Shown here: in pieces, positions 41,115-50,600 of the stretch
How positions within the stretch are numbered: the first letter of the stretch is position 1
Layout of the letters: each line of letters opens with the position of its first letter
DNA from: Streptantibioticus_A sp037034305
GTDB lineage: Bacteria > Actinomycetota > Actinomycetes > Streptomycetales > Streptomycetaceae
Reading direction: 5' to 3'
Length of the DNA stretch: 64,000 nt
NCBI GenBank assembly: GCA_037034305.1
Contig: JBAGJY010000011.1
Span: 170,721-234,720 of the forward strand
Program-made: the position numbers and the translations under genes
The notes under the pieces: generated by a model
What the model was told of the DNA's origin: nothing
Databases searched by the model: none
The model's input: the letters and a program-made list of their open reading frames with translations, nothing else

Positions 41115-42374
41115 ATGCGTGCATTCCTTGCTTCCGCGATCGGTGCCACCTGTGCGTGCACGGCCGCGCTCCTCGTACCCGCGGCCGTGCCCAGCGCGGC
41201 CACCGCTTCCGTCCTGGGCAAGGCCGCTGCCACCAGCAAGGCCGCCGCCACGGCGGCGCTGGGTGGCACCCACACCCTTCCCCTGACCCGACTTCCGGCC
41301 GAACGCGGCCTCGCCCCGGGCGCCATGGGGCTGACCGCACGGGACGTCAAACCCTTCTCGATGCTCGGCATCACCTGGAACAGCGCGACCACCGGGCTCC
41401 AGGCCACCGTCGAGGTACGCAGCCGGTCGGCGCGCACCGGCGCGTGGTCGCGCTGGCGGCCGGTGGAGGCCGAGACCGACGACGCGCCCGACCTCGACTC
41501 ACCCGACCGCGCCACCGGCCGGGCTCGCGGCGGCACCGCGCCGCTGTGGGTCGGCGACTCCAACGGCATCCAGGTCCGGGTGGTGCCGCGGCGCAGCGGC
41601 CGCAGCGGGGGCAGCCCCGAACTCCCCGACGGGCTGCGGCTCGACATGGTCGATCCGGGCGCCGCCGACGCCGACGCGGAGGAGGCCGCGGAGACACCGG
41701 AGTCCGAGGAGTCCGCCGACTCCGAAGTCCTCGCCGCCGAACCCGCGGAGCAGCACGAACCCAGCAGATCCCTCGCCCCCCGGCCGCGCATCGTGGTCCG
41801 GGCAGGCTGGCACGCCAACGAGCACCTGCGATCCGGCGGCTTCCTCTACACCCGCACCGTGCGGGCGGTCTTCGTCCACCACACCGCCACCGGCAACGGC
41901 TACCGGTGCTCCGACGCGCCCCGGATCATCCGCGGCATCTACCGCTACCACGTCAGGAGCCGTGGCTGGCGGGACATCGGCTACAACTTCCTGGTCGACA
42001 AGTGCGGCACCATCTACGAGGGCCGCGCCGGTGGGGTGGGGCGCGCGGTGATGGGCGCGCACACGCTCGGCTTCAACGAGAACACCACCGGGGTCGCCGT
42101 GATCGGCACCTTCAACCACCACCGGCCCAGCGCGGCGGCGCTACGGGGGCTGGCGCAGCTGTCCGCGTGGAAGCTCGGACTGTACGGGCGCAACCCGGTC
42201 GGCCACACCCGGCTGCTGTCCGGCGGCAGCAACCGGTACCGGCGCGGTGTGCGGGCTCGGTTCAACGTCATCTCCGGGCACCGGGACGGGTTCACCACGG
42301 ACTGCCCCGGCAAGAAGCTGTACGCGCGGCTGGCGTCGGTACGGGGGGTGGCGGCACGCCTCCAAGGACGCTAG
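41115..42374 (+). CDS. peptidoglycan recognition protein/N-acetylmuramoyl-L-alanine amidase
   Basis: A secreted zinc amidase of 419 residues. Signal peptide about 1-32. A beta-rich domain (about 70-180) is followed by an acidic linker. The PGRP amidase_2 domain (about 225-410) has VRAVFVHHTATGNGY (zinc His), WRDIGYNFLVDKCGTIYEGR, GAHTLGFNENTTGVAVIG, and VISGHRDGFTTDCPGKKLY (second His and Cys ligands). It likely cleaves the stem peptide from muramic acid outside the cell. ATG 41115 lies after an AT-rich promoter patch (41070-41112) with only a weak Shine-Dalgarno. It ends before the terminator shared with the convergent glycosylase gene. Confidence 0.93.
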   Translation: MRAFLASAIGATCACTAALLVPAAVPSAATASVLGKAAATSKAAATAALGGTHTLPLTRLPAERGLAPGAMGLTARDVKPFSMLGITWNSATTGLQATVEVRSRSARTGAWSRWRPVEAETDDAPDLDSPDRATGRARGGTAPLWVGDSNGIQVRVVPRRSGRSGGSPELPDGLRLDMVDPGAADADAEEAAETPESEESADSEVLAAEPAEQHEPSRSLAPRPRIVVRAGWHANEHLRSGGFLYTRTVRAVFVHHTATGNGYRCSDAPRIIRGIYRYHVRSRGWRDIGYNFLVDKCGTIYEGRAGGVGRAVMGAHTLGFNENTTGVAVIGTFNHHRPSAAALRGLAQLSAWKLGLYGRNPVGHTRLLSGGSNRYRRGVRARFNVISGHRDGFTTDCPGKKLYARLASVRGVAARLQGR

Positions 42375-42383
42375 GCCCTGGGC

Positions 42384-42445
42384 GCTTCGGCGTTCAGGGG
42401 GTTTCCCGCCCGCCCACCCCGATTGCCGTTCAGTCCGCGGGTACC
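42384..42445 (+). repeat. inverted repeat flanking the glycosylase gene, copy A
   Basis: The core GCTTCGGCGTTCAGGG plus GTTTCCCGCCCGCCC (42384-42415) matches the reverse complement of 43578-43609 at 29 of 32 bases. Weaker similarity continues to CCGCGGGTACC around 42445. Confidence 0.75.
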
Positions 42446-42459
42446 CCGACCCGCGGACT
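42432..42459. terminator. bidirectional terminator between the amidase and glycosylase genes
   Basis: AGTCCGCGGG (42432-42441) pairs perfectly with CCCGCGGACT (42450-42459) around an eight-base loop. It overlaps the TAG stop of the minus-strand glycosylase gene and the right end of repeat copy A. Confidence 0.85.
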
Positions 42460-43372
42460 AAATAAGGCTGATGTCGTTGGGGGAGAAGCGCGGCGCCCGC
42501 CGCGGCGGGCGCCGGCCCGCCAGCAGGATCAGCCGGGCAGCGCGATGCCGCTGCCCGGCGTACGGCGCCAGCAACTCCAGCATCTCCGCGTCGTCCGTAC
42601 GCTGCGCACCGGTCAGCGCATAGCCGATCACGTTCGGCAGGTGCAGATCGCCCACCGTGATCGCGTCCGGCGCGCCATGCGTACGTTGCAGGGTCTCGGC
42701 CGCGGTCCACGGGCCGATGCCGGGTATCGCCCGTAGCCGCTCGGCGGCCTGGTCCGGGGGCATCAGCACCGTCTCCTCCATCCTGCGGGCCGCCCGAACG
42801 GCCCGCAGGATCGCGGTGGAGCGCTTGCCGTCCACGCCCGCGCGGTGCCATTCCCAGGACGGGATCAGCGCCCACGTCCTGGGGTCCGGCATGACACGCA
42901 GGCCGGGCATCGGGCCGGGCGCGGGCTCGCCGTACCGGCTCAGCAGCAGGCGCCACGCGCGGTACGCCTCGTCGGAGGTGACGCGCTGCTCCAGGATCGA
43001 CGGGATCAACGATTCGAGCACCAGGCCCGTACGGGCCAGGCGCAACCCCGGGTTGCGCCTGGACATCTCGTGGACCAGGCGGTGGCGGGGGGTGAAGCGG
43101 GTCGGGTCGTCCTGCGAACCGAGTAGTTGCGGGAGCCGGTCGAGCAGCCACTCGCCGCCTGGGCCCCAGGCGGTGGCCTCGACCTCGCCCTGGCGGATCG
43201 CCACCCGGAGTGTGCCTGGGCCCTCGGGCGTGCGGGAGGCGCGCCACACCGAGCCGTCGCTGGTCGCGCGGAACGCCGGGTCGCCTGGGCCTCGGCCCAG
43301 GGGGCCGAGGGTGAGTCCGAGATCGAGTGGGCCCTCGGGGGCCCAGCGTCGCGTCCGAGCGTCCTGAGGCAT
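42458..43372 (-). CDS. AlkA-type DNA-3-methyladenine glycosylase (HhH-GPD)
   Basis: Base-excision repair of alkylated bases. The 304-residue protein has the helix-hairpin-helix LRAIPGIGPWTAAETLQRTHG, followed by the catalytic Asp in AITVGDLHLPNVIGYALTG, and the N-terminal beta domain (about 1-110). LESLIPSILEQRVTSDEAYRAW is the core helix of the family. The ATG at 43372 gives the expected length; the open frame continues to 43735 with no support. The gene and its start are enclosed by an imperfect inverted repeat (42384-42445 and 43548-43609), which is unusual for this gene. Confidence 0.9.
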   Translation of the reverse strand: MPQDARTRRWAPEGPLDLGLTLGPLGRGPGDPAFRATSDGSVWRASRTPEGPGTLRVAIRQGEVEATAWGPGGEWLLDRLPQLLGSQDDPTRFTPRHRLVHEMSRRNPGLRLARTGLVLESLIPSILEQRVTSDEAYRAWRLLLSRYGEPAPGPMPGLRVMPDPRTWALIPSWEWHRAGVDGKRSTAILRAVRAARRMEETVLMPPDQAAERLRAIPGIGPWTAAETLQRTHGAPDAITVGDLHLPNVIGYALTGAQRTDDAEMLELLAPYAGQRHRAARLILLAGRRPPRRAPRFSPNDISLI

Positions 43373-43547
43373 CGCCCTGAGCCTAAGCCACGCCCACCCG
43401 CCCACGTGTTCACCGTCGGCCGTTCGCTGGCCGGTGCGCTCTCTTCGTCGTGGGGTGTGCCGGGGTGACTCCTCGCTCCGCCCGCGTCCTCGTCTGCGGG
43501 TGCTTCGCGGGGTCGCTGCGGGGACACCCCGGCGCACCCCCTCGCGT

Positions 43548-43609
43548 GGTGCCCGCGAACTCAACGAGCGATCGGTTGGGCGGGCGGGAAAAGCCCTGAA
43601 CGCCAAAGC
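43548..43609 (-). repeat. inverted repeat flanking the glycosylase gene, copy B
   Basis: On the minus strand it reads GCTTTGGCGTTCAGGG plus CTTTTCCCGCCCGCCC (43609 back to 43578), 29 of 32 identical to copy A. Similarity continues over about 30 more bases to CGCGGGCACC near 43550. Confidence 0.75.
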
Positions 43610-43638
43610 GGCCAGCGGCCTCGGGGGGCGGCGCCGGG

Positions 43639-44943
43639 CTATTGGACGATGACGAAGTCGTCCGCCGTCCGTTCGCGGCGCGCCGGAGGCGTCCCCGCCG
43701 GGCGGCCGACGGCGACCGCGCCCATGGGGTCCCACCCGGCGGGCAGGCCGAGAACGTCACGCACCACATCGCGGCAGAACATCGTCGACGACACCCAGGC
43801 GGAGCCGAGCTGTTCGCCCGCCAGGGCGACCAGCAGATTCTGCACGGCCGCCCCGGCCGCCACCACGAACATCTCCCGCTCGGCGGCGGCCCGCCGGTCG
43901 TCGGGGTAGTCGTGCGAACCGTCCATCACCAGGCACGGCACCACCAGATACGGCGCCCGTCGCAGCACGTCCCCGCGCCGCACGCGGCGCTCGATCCGCT
44001 CGGGTGAGAAGCCGTCCCGTTCGAGGTCCGCGACCCAGGCGTCCCGCATCGCGTCGAGCAGCCGGGTCCGCGCCCGCGCGGACTCCAGCAGTACGAACCG
44101 CCACGGGGTGGTGTGATGCGGTGCAGGGGCCGTCAGAGCCGCGGCCACCGCCCGCCGCACGGCGCCGCCGTCGACCGGCTCGTCGGTGAACTCCCGTACC
44201 GTCCGCCGCAGGGTGACCGCCTGCCGCAGGGCCTCGGAGGTGCCCAGGCGGAACATGTCGTCGGCCGCGCCGCGCGCCAGCGCGCGTGCGCCCGGCCCGT
44301 CCTCGCCGGGCGGCAGGACCTGCGCCAGTCCCCGGGCCAGTGCGACCGGCTGGCCGGTGGCCTTGCCCTTGACCAGGTCCCCGGCCGCGGCCAGTTCGTC
44401 GGCGGTGGCGACGACCGTCGCGTTCAGCGCGTTGCCGTGCGCGTCGGTGCCACCGCGCAGATCGTCCAGCACCGGCAGTCCGGCCGCGCCGATGGCGACG
44501 TCGGTGAGGCCGTTGCGCCAGGGGCGCCCGAAGGTGTCGGTGAGCACGACGGCGACGTTGACGCCGAGCAGTTCGCGCAGCCCGGCCCGGATGCGCCGGG
44601 CCGAGGCGTCGGGGTCCTCGGGCAGCAACAGCACCGTTCCGGCAGGGGTGTTGGAGGCGTCCACCCCGGCCGCCGCCATCACCAGGCCCTGCCGGTTCTC
44701 CACGATCCGCAGCGCACCGCGCCTGGCCACCACCCGTACCGTCTCGGCGTCTATGGCCGCCTCGCGGTCGTCGGCGGTGACGATCCGGCCCTCGGCCTTG
44801 CTGACGATCTTCGAGGTGACCAGCAGCACATCACCGTCCCGAAGCTCGGTCCCGGCGCCCGCGATCAGCTTGGCGAGGTCGTCGCCGGGCCGCACCTCGG
44901 GGATCCCGGGGACCGCCCGTACCTCGTAGGACGCCGTGGTCAT
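43639..44943 (-). CDS. fbiB: bifunctional F420-0:gamma-glutamyl ligase/nitroreductase-domain protein
   Basis: Adds glutamates to coenzyme F420-0. Residues about 1-240 are the CofE ligase domain (VLLVTSKIVSKAEGR, VVLTDTFGRPWRNGLTDVAIG, KATGQPVALARGL). Residues about 245-434 are an FMN-binding nitroreductase fold (RRTVREFTDEPVD, APAPHHTTPWRFVLL, GLPAGWDPMGAVAVG) that in actinobacteria is fused to the ligase and reduces dehydro-F420-0. The start overlaps the fbiA stop by four bases, so the two F420 genes are co-translated. The repeat copy B lies just downstream. Confidence 0.95.
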   Translation of the reverse strand: MTTASYEVRAVPGIPEVRPGDDLAKLIAGAGTELRDGDVLLVTSKIVSKAEGRIVTADDREAAIDAETVRVVARRGALRIVENRQGLVMAAAGVDASNTPAGTVLLLPEDPDASARRIRAGLRELLGVNVAVVLTDTFGRPWRNGLTDVAIGAAGLPVLDDLRGGTDAHGNALNATVVATADELAAAGDLVKGKATGQPVALARGLAQVLPPGEDGPGARALARGAADDMFRLGTSEALRQAVTLRRTVREFTDEPVDGGAVRRAVAAALTAPAPHHTTPWRFVLLESARARTRLLDAMRDAWVADLERDGFSPERIERRVRRGDVLRRAPYLVVPCLVMDGSHDYPDDRRAAAEREMFVVAAGAAVQNLLVALAGEQLGSAWVSSTMFCRDVVRDVLGLPAGWDPMGAVAVGRPAGTPPARRERTADDFVIVQ

Positions 44944-45902
44944 ACCGCGACCTCCCGCGCCAACTCCAGTGCCGCGCGGGCCATCCGGGCCGCCGCGTCG
45001 ACATCGGTCATCAGCAGCGGCACCGCCCGGCAGCGGATCCCGGCGGACTCGACCCCCGGCACCGCGGCGGCGTCCACGGTGTCGACCAGCCAGCCGTCCA
45101 GCAGTCCGGAGCCGTAGTGCTCGGCGACCGCGGCCGCCGTCGCCTCGACGCCCACCGCGGCCAGCACCTTGTCGGCCATCCCGCGCACCGGCGCGTCACC
45201 GACGATGGGCGACAGGCCCACCACGGGCACCCCGGCGTCCGCGATGGCCTCGCGGATCCCCGGCACGGCGAGGATCGTGCCGATGCTGACGATCGGGTTG
45301 GACGGCGGGAAGAGGATGAGGTCGGCCTCGCCGATGGCCTCCAGCACACCGGGCGCGGGCTTGGCCTGCTCGGCGCCGACCGGCAGGATCGCGTGCGCGG
45401 GTACCGATGCGTGCAGCCGCACCCAGTACTCCTGGAAGTGCACCGCCTTGCGTCCGCCGTCGTCGGGCGCGTCGATGACGACATGCGTCTCGACGCGGTC
45501 GTCGGTCATCGGGATCAGCCGGACGCCCGGCTTCCATCGGGCGCACAGCGCCTCGGTGACCGCGCTGAGCGGATAGCCCGCGCTGATCATCTGGGTGCGG
45601 ACGATGTGGGTGGCGAAGTCCCGGTCACCGAGCCCGAACCACTTGGGGCCGACGCCGTAGGCGGCCAGCTCTTCCTTGACCACGAAGGTCTCGTCGGCCC
45701 GGCCCCATCCCTGCTCCTCGTGGATGCCGCCGCCCAGGGTGTACATGACGGTGTCGAGGTCCGGGCAGACCTTGAGTCCGAACAGATGGATGTCGTCGCC
45801 GGTGTTCCCGATGACGGTGATGTCCGCGTCAGGTGCCGCTGCCTTCAGTCCCCGCAGGAAACGGGCGCCCCCGATGCCTCCGGCCAAAACCACGATGCGC
45901 AT
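44940..45902 (-). CDS. fbiA: 2-phospho-L-lactate transferase (F420 biosynthesis)
   Basis: Transfers the phospholactyl or phosphoenolpyruvyl moiety to Fo, forming (dehydro-)F420-0. The 320-residue protein shows the CofD signatures VVLAGGIGGARFLRGL at the N-terminus, VIGNTGDDIHLFGLKVCPDLDTVMY, GDRDFATHIVRT, and ILFPPSNPIVSIGTIL. No Shine-Dalgarno is visible before ATG 45902. Instead the upstream 30 bases hold GACAGTCTGTC and the perfect small hairpin GTCAGCC-GGA-GGCTGAC (45915-45931), so a leaderless or structure-controlled start is possible. Confidence 0.95.
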   Translation of the reverse strand: MRIVVLAGGIGGARFLRGLKAAAPDADITVIGNTGDDIHLFGLKVCPDLDTVMYTLGGGIHEEQGWGRADETFVVKEELAAYGVGPKWFGLGDRDFATHIVRTQMISAGYPLSAVTEALCARWKPGVRLIPMTDDRVETHVVIDAPDDGGRKAVHFQEYWVRLHASVPAHAILPVGAEQAKPAPGVLEAIGEADLILFPPSNPIVSIGTILAVPGIREAIADAGVPVVGLSPIVGDAPVRGMADKVLAAVGVEATAAAVAEHYGSGLLDGWLVDTVDAAAVPGVESAGIRCRAVPLLMTDVDAAARMARAALELAREVAV

Positions 45903-45906
45903 GCGG

Positions 45907-45931
45907 GACAGTCTGTCAGCCGGAGGCTGAC
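45907..45931. promoter_or_regulatory. overlapping palindromes just upstream of fbiA
   Basis: GACA-GTC-TGTC (45907-45917) and GTCAGCC-GGA-GGCTGAC (45915-45931) overlap by three bases, immediately before the fbiA start codon at 45902. They occupy the place of a ribosome site. Confidence 0.4.
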
Positions 45932-45993
45932 TCCCATGGGGGTGGTGGTCGGCCGGCGGGCGGGAGTGTCAGGCGTGCGGCGTGTGCCGATCG

Positions 45994-46548
45994 TCAACCC
46001 AACGCGGGCCCAGCGCTGGCCTGTTCGGTGGCGGGCAGCGCCCTGCACGCCGCATACGAGGTCATTTCGGCCAGACCTGGGAAGTAAACGTGCAGGCTGA
46101 CCGCGGGCTCCAGCGCGTCGTTGACCACCTCGTGCACATATCCGGTGGAGAACACCCTTTGCCCGCCTGCGCGCAGGGTGCGCCGCGTCTCTCCGGAGCC
46201 GGTGAGCGCGCGCTCGGTCAACTCGCCGTCCAGGACGGTGAGTACGCCCGAGGAGCGGCCGTGGTCGTGCAGCCCGCTGCTCTGTCCGGGAACCCAGCTC
46301 AGCAGCCACACCTCGTATCCGGGGCCGGTCTCCAGGCGCGCGTACCAGCGCGTGGTGGCGTCGTACCGCACCAGTGGCCGCCAGCGGTCGTGGTCGGCGG
46401 CGATGGTGCGGGCGAGGCGGGCGAACTCGGCGACGGTGGTCGGATCTGTGCGCACCGGCGGCAGCAGGTGCGGCAGGGCGAGCGGGTCACCGGCGATGGA
46501 GATGTCGGAGGACTGGGGGGCCGGGTCGGCGGGGTTGGCGCGGTACAC
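45994..46548 (-). CDS. cysteine dioxygenase
   Basis: Non-haem iron cupin that oxidises cysteine to cysteine sulfinate. The 184 residues hold the two cupin motifs: SSGLHDHGRSSGVLTVLDGELTE (two His ligands) and FSTGYVHEVVN (third His), with RWYARLETGPGYEVWLLSW before them. This matches the bacterial type I family in length. GTG 46548 has AGGA about eight bases upstream. It stands between fbiA (same strand, 90-base gap) and the long region upstream of whiB, with no other sulfur gene nearby. Confidence 0.92.
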   Translation of the reverse strand: MYRANPADPAPQSSDISIAGDPLALPHLLPPVRTDPTTVAEFARLARTIAADHDRWRPLVRYDATTRWYARLETGPGYEVWLLSWVPGQSSGLHDHGRSSGVLTVLDGELTERALTGSGETRRTLRAGGQRVFSTGYVHEVVNDALEPAVSLHVYFPGLAEMTSYAACRALPATEQASAGPALG

Positions 46549-46748
46549 GGGTGGTCCTAGCGGGGAGGAGCAGACGGTGGAAGGCGCTTGGACTGCGCTG
46601 TGGGAGCTGGGCTGGCCGCAAGGTGAGCTCGCAGGGCTCGACTGGTGCTGAGTACGGGGAGGCCTCGCGGAATCGCGGGTTCCGTCCCGGTGGGGTCAGC
46701 GGCGGGTCAGCGACAACAGCTGTGGTGACAGCGACAGGAGAAAGAACC

Positions 46749-46859
46749 GTGAACCGGCACAGCGCGGTGGAGCTCGCGGCGGCGAGCTCGGGCGGGCGTG
46801 TGGGTCACGAACGACATGGACTCAAGAAGACCGGTTGGGTGGCCCGCCTGTCAACCTGA
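46749..46859 (+). CDS. possible 36-residue small protein or leader peptide
   Basis: GTG 46749 is preceded by AGGAG at about 46735-46739 and opens a frame of 36 codons starting MNRHSAVELAAASSGGRVGH, basic and polar overall. The Shine-Dalgarno spacing is good and no longer gene uses this space. There is no homology I recognise and no overlap with another gene to support translation, so it may be chance. Confidence 0.3.
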   Translation: MNRHSAVELAAASSGGRVGHERHGLKKTGWVARLST

Positions 46860-47172
46860 TGTCGCTTTTGCCGTCAATGTTTCACCTGAACCGGTTGGTC
46901 GGCCTGGTGAAAGGTTTGTTCAACCAGGCCGGGGGATACGTGAAGCGACAGCCGACCGCGGGCTGCCGTTGCCCATCCGTGATCGGACCGTGATCCACCC
47001 CGGTCCGCCCAACGGGTGGAACGGTGCGGCGTTCTGTCGCGTCTCAGTCGACATATGCGGGAGGTGGATCGAAGCGCCGAGCATGCGGTGTCGGGTATTG
47101 GGCCGATTTGAACACTTTCTGCATGGCCTTGGTTCCTCGGAGTGAATAAGGACCCCAATAGCAGATCTCGGC

Positions 47173-47201
47173 TTGACTGCCCTGGATCGCACGCTTGTAA
47201 T
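47173..47201 (+). promoter_or_regulatory. whiB promoter
   Basis: TTGACT (47173-47178) and TGTAAT (47196-47201) are separated by 17 bases, giving a start about 60 bases before the whiB ATG. This is a near-consensus vegetative-type promoter; developmental control would need additional sites, which were not identified. Confidence 0.6.
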
Positions 47202-47273
47202 TTCACTCGTGTCGTTAGGCCTCAATCGGTAACGACAGCATCACGGGGAAGCGACGACGGACGAGGGGCGCGC

Positions 47274-47537
47274 ATGACCGAGCAGTTCCAGCTACTGCTG
47301 TCCGAGGAGGCGGAAGAGGAGCTCGGGTGGCAGGAACGCGCACTGTGCGCGCAGACCGACCCCGAATCGTTCTTTCCGGAGAAAGGGGGCTCCACCCGGG
47401 AGGCCAAGAAGGTCTGCCTCGCGTGTGAGGTGCGCTCCGAGTGCCTTGAATACGCACTCGCCAATGACGAGCGCTTCGGAATCTGGGGCGGCCTTTCCGA
47501 GCGGGAGCGCCGCCGCCTGAAGAAGGCGGCCATCTGA
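47274..47537 (+). CDS. whiB: WhiB transcriptional regulator of sporulation
   Basis: An 87-residue [4Fe-4S] DNA-binding protein that, with WhiA, starts sporulation septation in aerial hyphae. The four cluster cysteines are Cys25, Cys48, Cys51 and Cys57. The GIWGG turn is at 69-73 and the basic DNA-binding end is SERERRRLKKAAI. Length and sequence match the WhiB of S. coelicolor as remembered, almost residue for residue from LGWQERALCAQTD onward. ATG 47274 is preceded by GAGGGG; the open frame extends upstream to 47142 without support. The next gene is the large glycosyltransferase. Confidence 0.97.
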   Translation: MTEQFQLLLSEEAEEELGWQERALCAQTDPESFFPEKGGSTREAKKVCLACEVRSECLEYALANDERFGIWGGLSERERRRLKKAAI

Positions 47538-47682
47538 GGACGCCGCATTCCGGGGCCAAGCCCCCCGCAGACCCCATGGGTTGCCGGCGAGCCGTTAGTG
47601 TGGGTGGCCGTCCGAGACACGTCAGGCCCGCAAGGCGCCGTACGCGTCCACCGCAGTCCAGCGAACCGGGGCCCGCACCTCG

Positions 47683-50600
47683 ATGTCCGTGCACAGTCAA
47701 CAGGGGGCGTACTCCGCCCGCACTCCTGAACCTGAGTTCCCGCGTCACATCGTCACCGCGGTGCTCGTCGCCCACGACGGCGCCCGCTGGCTGCCCGACG
47801 CGCTCGCCGGTCTGCTGGGCCAGACCCGCCCGGTGCAGAGCATCGTCGCCTGCGACACCGGCAGCGCCGACGACACCGACCGGCTGCTCACCGAGGCGAT
47901 CGGCGCCGACCGGGTGCTGCACCTCGCCCGCCGCACCGGCTTCGGTGCCGCGGTCGCCGAGGCCGTGCAGACCTTCGGCCCGGTGCCGCCGGAGGAACTG
48001 CCGTACCTCCAGCCGCCCAGCGCCTGGGACCCGGTGACCCGCACCTGGAACGACGACGCCTACGAGCAGCAGGAGCAGCCGCGAGCCGAACCGGTGCAGT
48101 GGTTGTGGCTGCTGCACGACGACTGCGAACCGGCGCCCGAGGCACTCGCCGAACTTCTGCGCGTCGCCGACAGCTCGCCGTCCGCCGCCGTCATCGGCCC
48201 CAAGGTGCGCAGCTGGTACGACCGCCGCGCACTGCTCGAAGTGGGCGTCAGCATCGCCCGCAGCGGACGGCGTTGGACCGGCCTGGAGCGCCGCGAACAG
48301 GACCAGGGGCAGCACGACCAGGTCCGCCAGGTGCTCTCCGTCTCCTCCGCGGGCATGCTGGTCCGCCGTGACATATGGGACGAACTCGGCGGATTCGACA
48401 AGCGGTTGCCGCTGATGCGCGACGACGTCGACTTCTGCTGGCGCGTCCAGAGCGCCGGACACACCGTGCTCGTCGCCCCCGACGCCGTACTGCGGCACGC
48501 CGAGGCCGCCTCCCGGGAACGCCGCGCCGTCGACTGCGCCGGACGCTCCGCGGCCAACCCGCACCGAGTCGACAAGTCGGGCGCGGTCTACACCCTGCTG
48601 GCCAACACCCGCGGCCTGCTGCTGCCCTACGTGCTGCTGCGCGTCACGCTCAGCACCCTGCTGCGCACCCTCGGCTTCCTGGTCGGCAAGGTGCCCGGGC
48701 AGGCCCTGGACGAGGTCACCGGCGTGATCAGGGTGCTGCTGCGGCCCGGCCGCATCCTGGGCGCCCGCAGGCGCAGGGGCCGCCCGGCGGTGGCCGCGGC
48801 CGAACTCAGATCGCTGTTCCCACCGCCCGGCGCCACCTTGCGGGCCAGCGTCGAACAGGCCTACAGCAACCTGTCGGGCCGCTCCGATCCCGACTCCTCC
48901 TCGGCCGGACGGCACGGCGGCGCCGTCGAGTCCGGGCCGGGCGACGACGACGCCGACTACCTGGACGTGGACCAGTTCGCCCGACTGCGGCGGATCGCCC
49001 GCAAACCCGCGCCGATGCTGTTCGTGGTCCTCCTGCTGGTCTCGCTGACCGCCTGCCGCTCGCTGCTCGGCGGCGGCGCGCTGACCGGCGGCGCGCTGCT
49101 GCCCGCCCCCGGCGGCGCCTCCGACCTGTGGGGCGCCTACGCGGGGGCCTGGCACGCCGTCGGCACCGGCAACACCCAGGCCGCGCCGCCCTACCTGGCC
49201 CTGGTCGCGCTGCTGTCCAGCGTGCTGCTGGGCAGCACCGGGCTGGCGCTGACCCTGCTGCTGGTGTGCTCGGTGCCGCTCGCCGGGCTGACCGCCTACT
49301 TCGCCTCCCGGCCCCTGGTCGACTCCCGGCTGCTGCGCGCCTGGGGAGCGGTCGCCTACGCGTTCCTGCCCGCCGCCACCGGCGCGCTCGCCGCGGGCCG
49401 ACTGGGCACCGCGGTGCTGGCGGTCCTGCTGCCGCTGATGGCCCGTGCCGCCGTGGCGGCCAGCGGACTGCAACTCGGCGCGTCCGCCATCTCCCGTGGC
49501 GTCAAGCCCGGTTGGCGGGCCACCTGGGCGTACGCGCTGCTGCTCACCGTCACCACCGCCTTCACCCCGGTGGTGTGGCCGCTCGCCGTGGCGCTCGCCG
49601 TCGTCGTCCTGGTGGTGCGGACGGTGCGCGGACACGGCGGGCTGCTGCTGCCGCAGGGGCTGCGCTTCCTCGCCGCACTGGCCACCCCGCTGGTGCTGCT
49701 GGCGCCGTGGACGCTGACGCTGCTGGCGCACCCGTCGTTCTTCCTGCGCGAGGCCGGGCTGCCGTACCGCGACGGCGCCGCCTCCGCACTCGACCTCGTC
49801 ATGGTCAGCCCCGGCGGCCCGAAGGCCACCACCGGCGTACTGCTGGTCGGGCTGGTGCTCGCCGGACTCGCCGCGCTGCTGCGCGACGGGCGGCGGCTCG
49901 CCGTCCTCACCGCCTGGGCGGTCGCCCTGACCGGGCTGCTGGCCGCCGCGGTGCAAAACGGCTACCGGTGGCCCGGCCCCACCACCCTGCTCTACGGGCT
50001 GGCGCTGATCGCCGCCGCGGTGGTCGGCGCCGAGGACGCCAAGTCCCGTATCTCCGCGGCCGGTTTCGGCTGGCGGCAGCCGGTCGCCGGACTCATCGCG
50101 CTGGCCGCGGCCGCCGCGCCGCTGATCGCGGCGGTCGGCTGGATGGTGGACGGCGCCGCCGGACCGCTGCAACGGCGCGACGCGGTACAGGTCCCGGCGT
50201 TCGTCGCCGAGGAGAGCTCCACCGCGGACCAGGCCCGAACCCTGGTGCTCTCCGGTGACCCGGGCCATGTCCGCTACGTCCTGGTGCGCGGCTCCGGGGC
50301 GAGCATGGGCGACAGCGAGATCGCCGCCGAGGCCGGGCACGATCCGCGGCTCGACGGCATCGTCGCCAACCTGGTGGCCGGTTCCGGCGGCGACCAGAGC
50401 AGCCAACTCGGCGGCTACGCGGTGCGCTACGTACTGCTGCAGCCGGGCGCGCCCGCCGACTTCGGCCGGGTACTGGACAGCACACCCGGGTTCACCCGGC
50501 TCAGCCAGAGCGGCGGTACCGCGCTGTGGCGGCTGAACGCCAACGTCTCGCGGATCACCATCGTCGCTCCCAAGGGCGCCGGCGGCACCGCGGCGGCGCC

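Larger units (their letters stand above)
46549..47273. other. long intergenic region upstream of whiB
   Basis: Contains a possible 36-codon reading frame (46749-46859), otherwise no gene. The right part becomes less GC-rich, and the whiB promoter is visible at 47173-47201. The length suggests several promoters or a long whiB leader. Confidence 0.5.
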
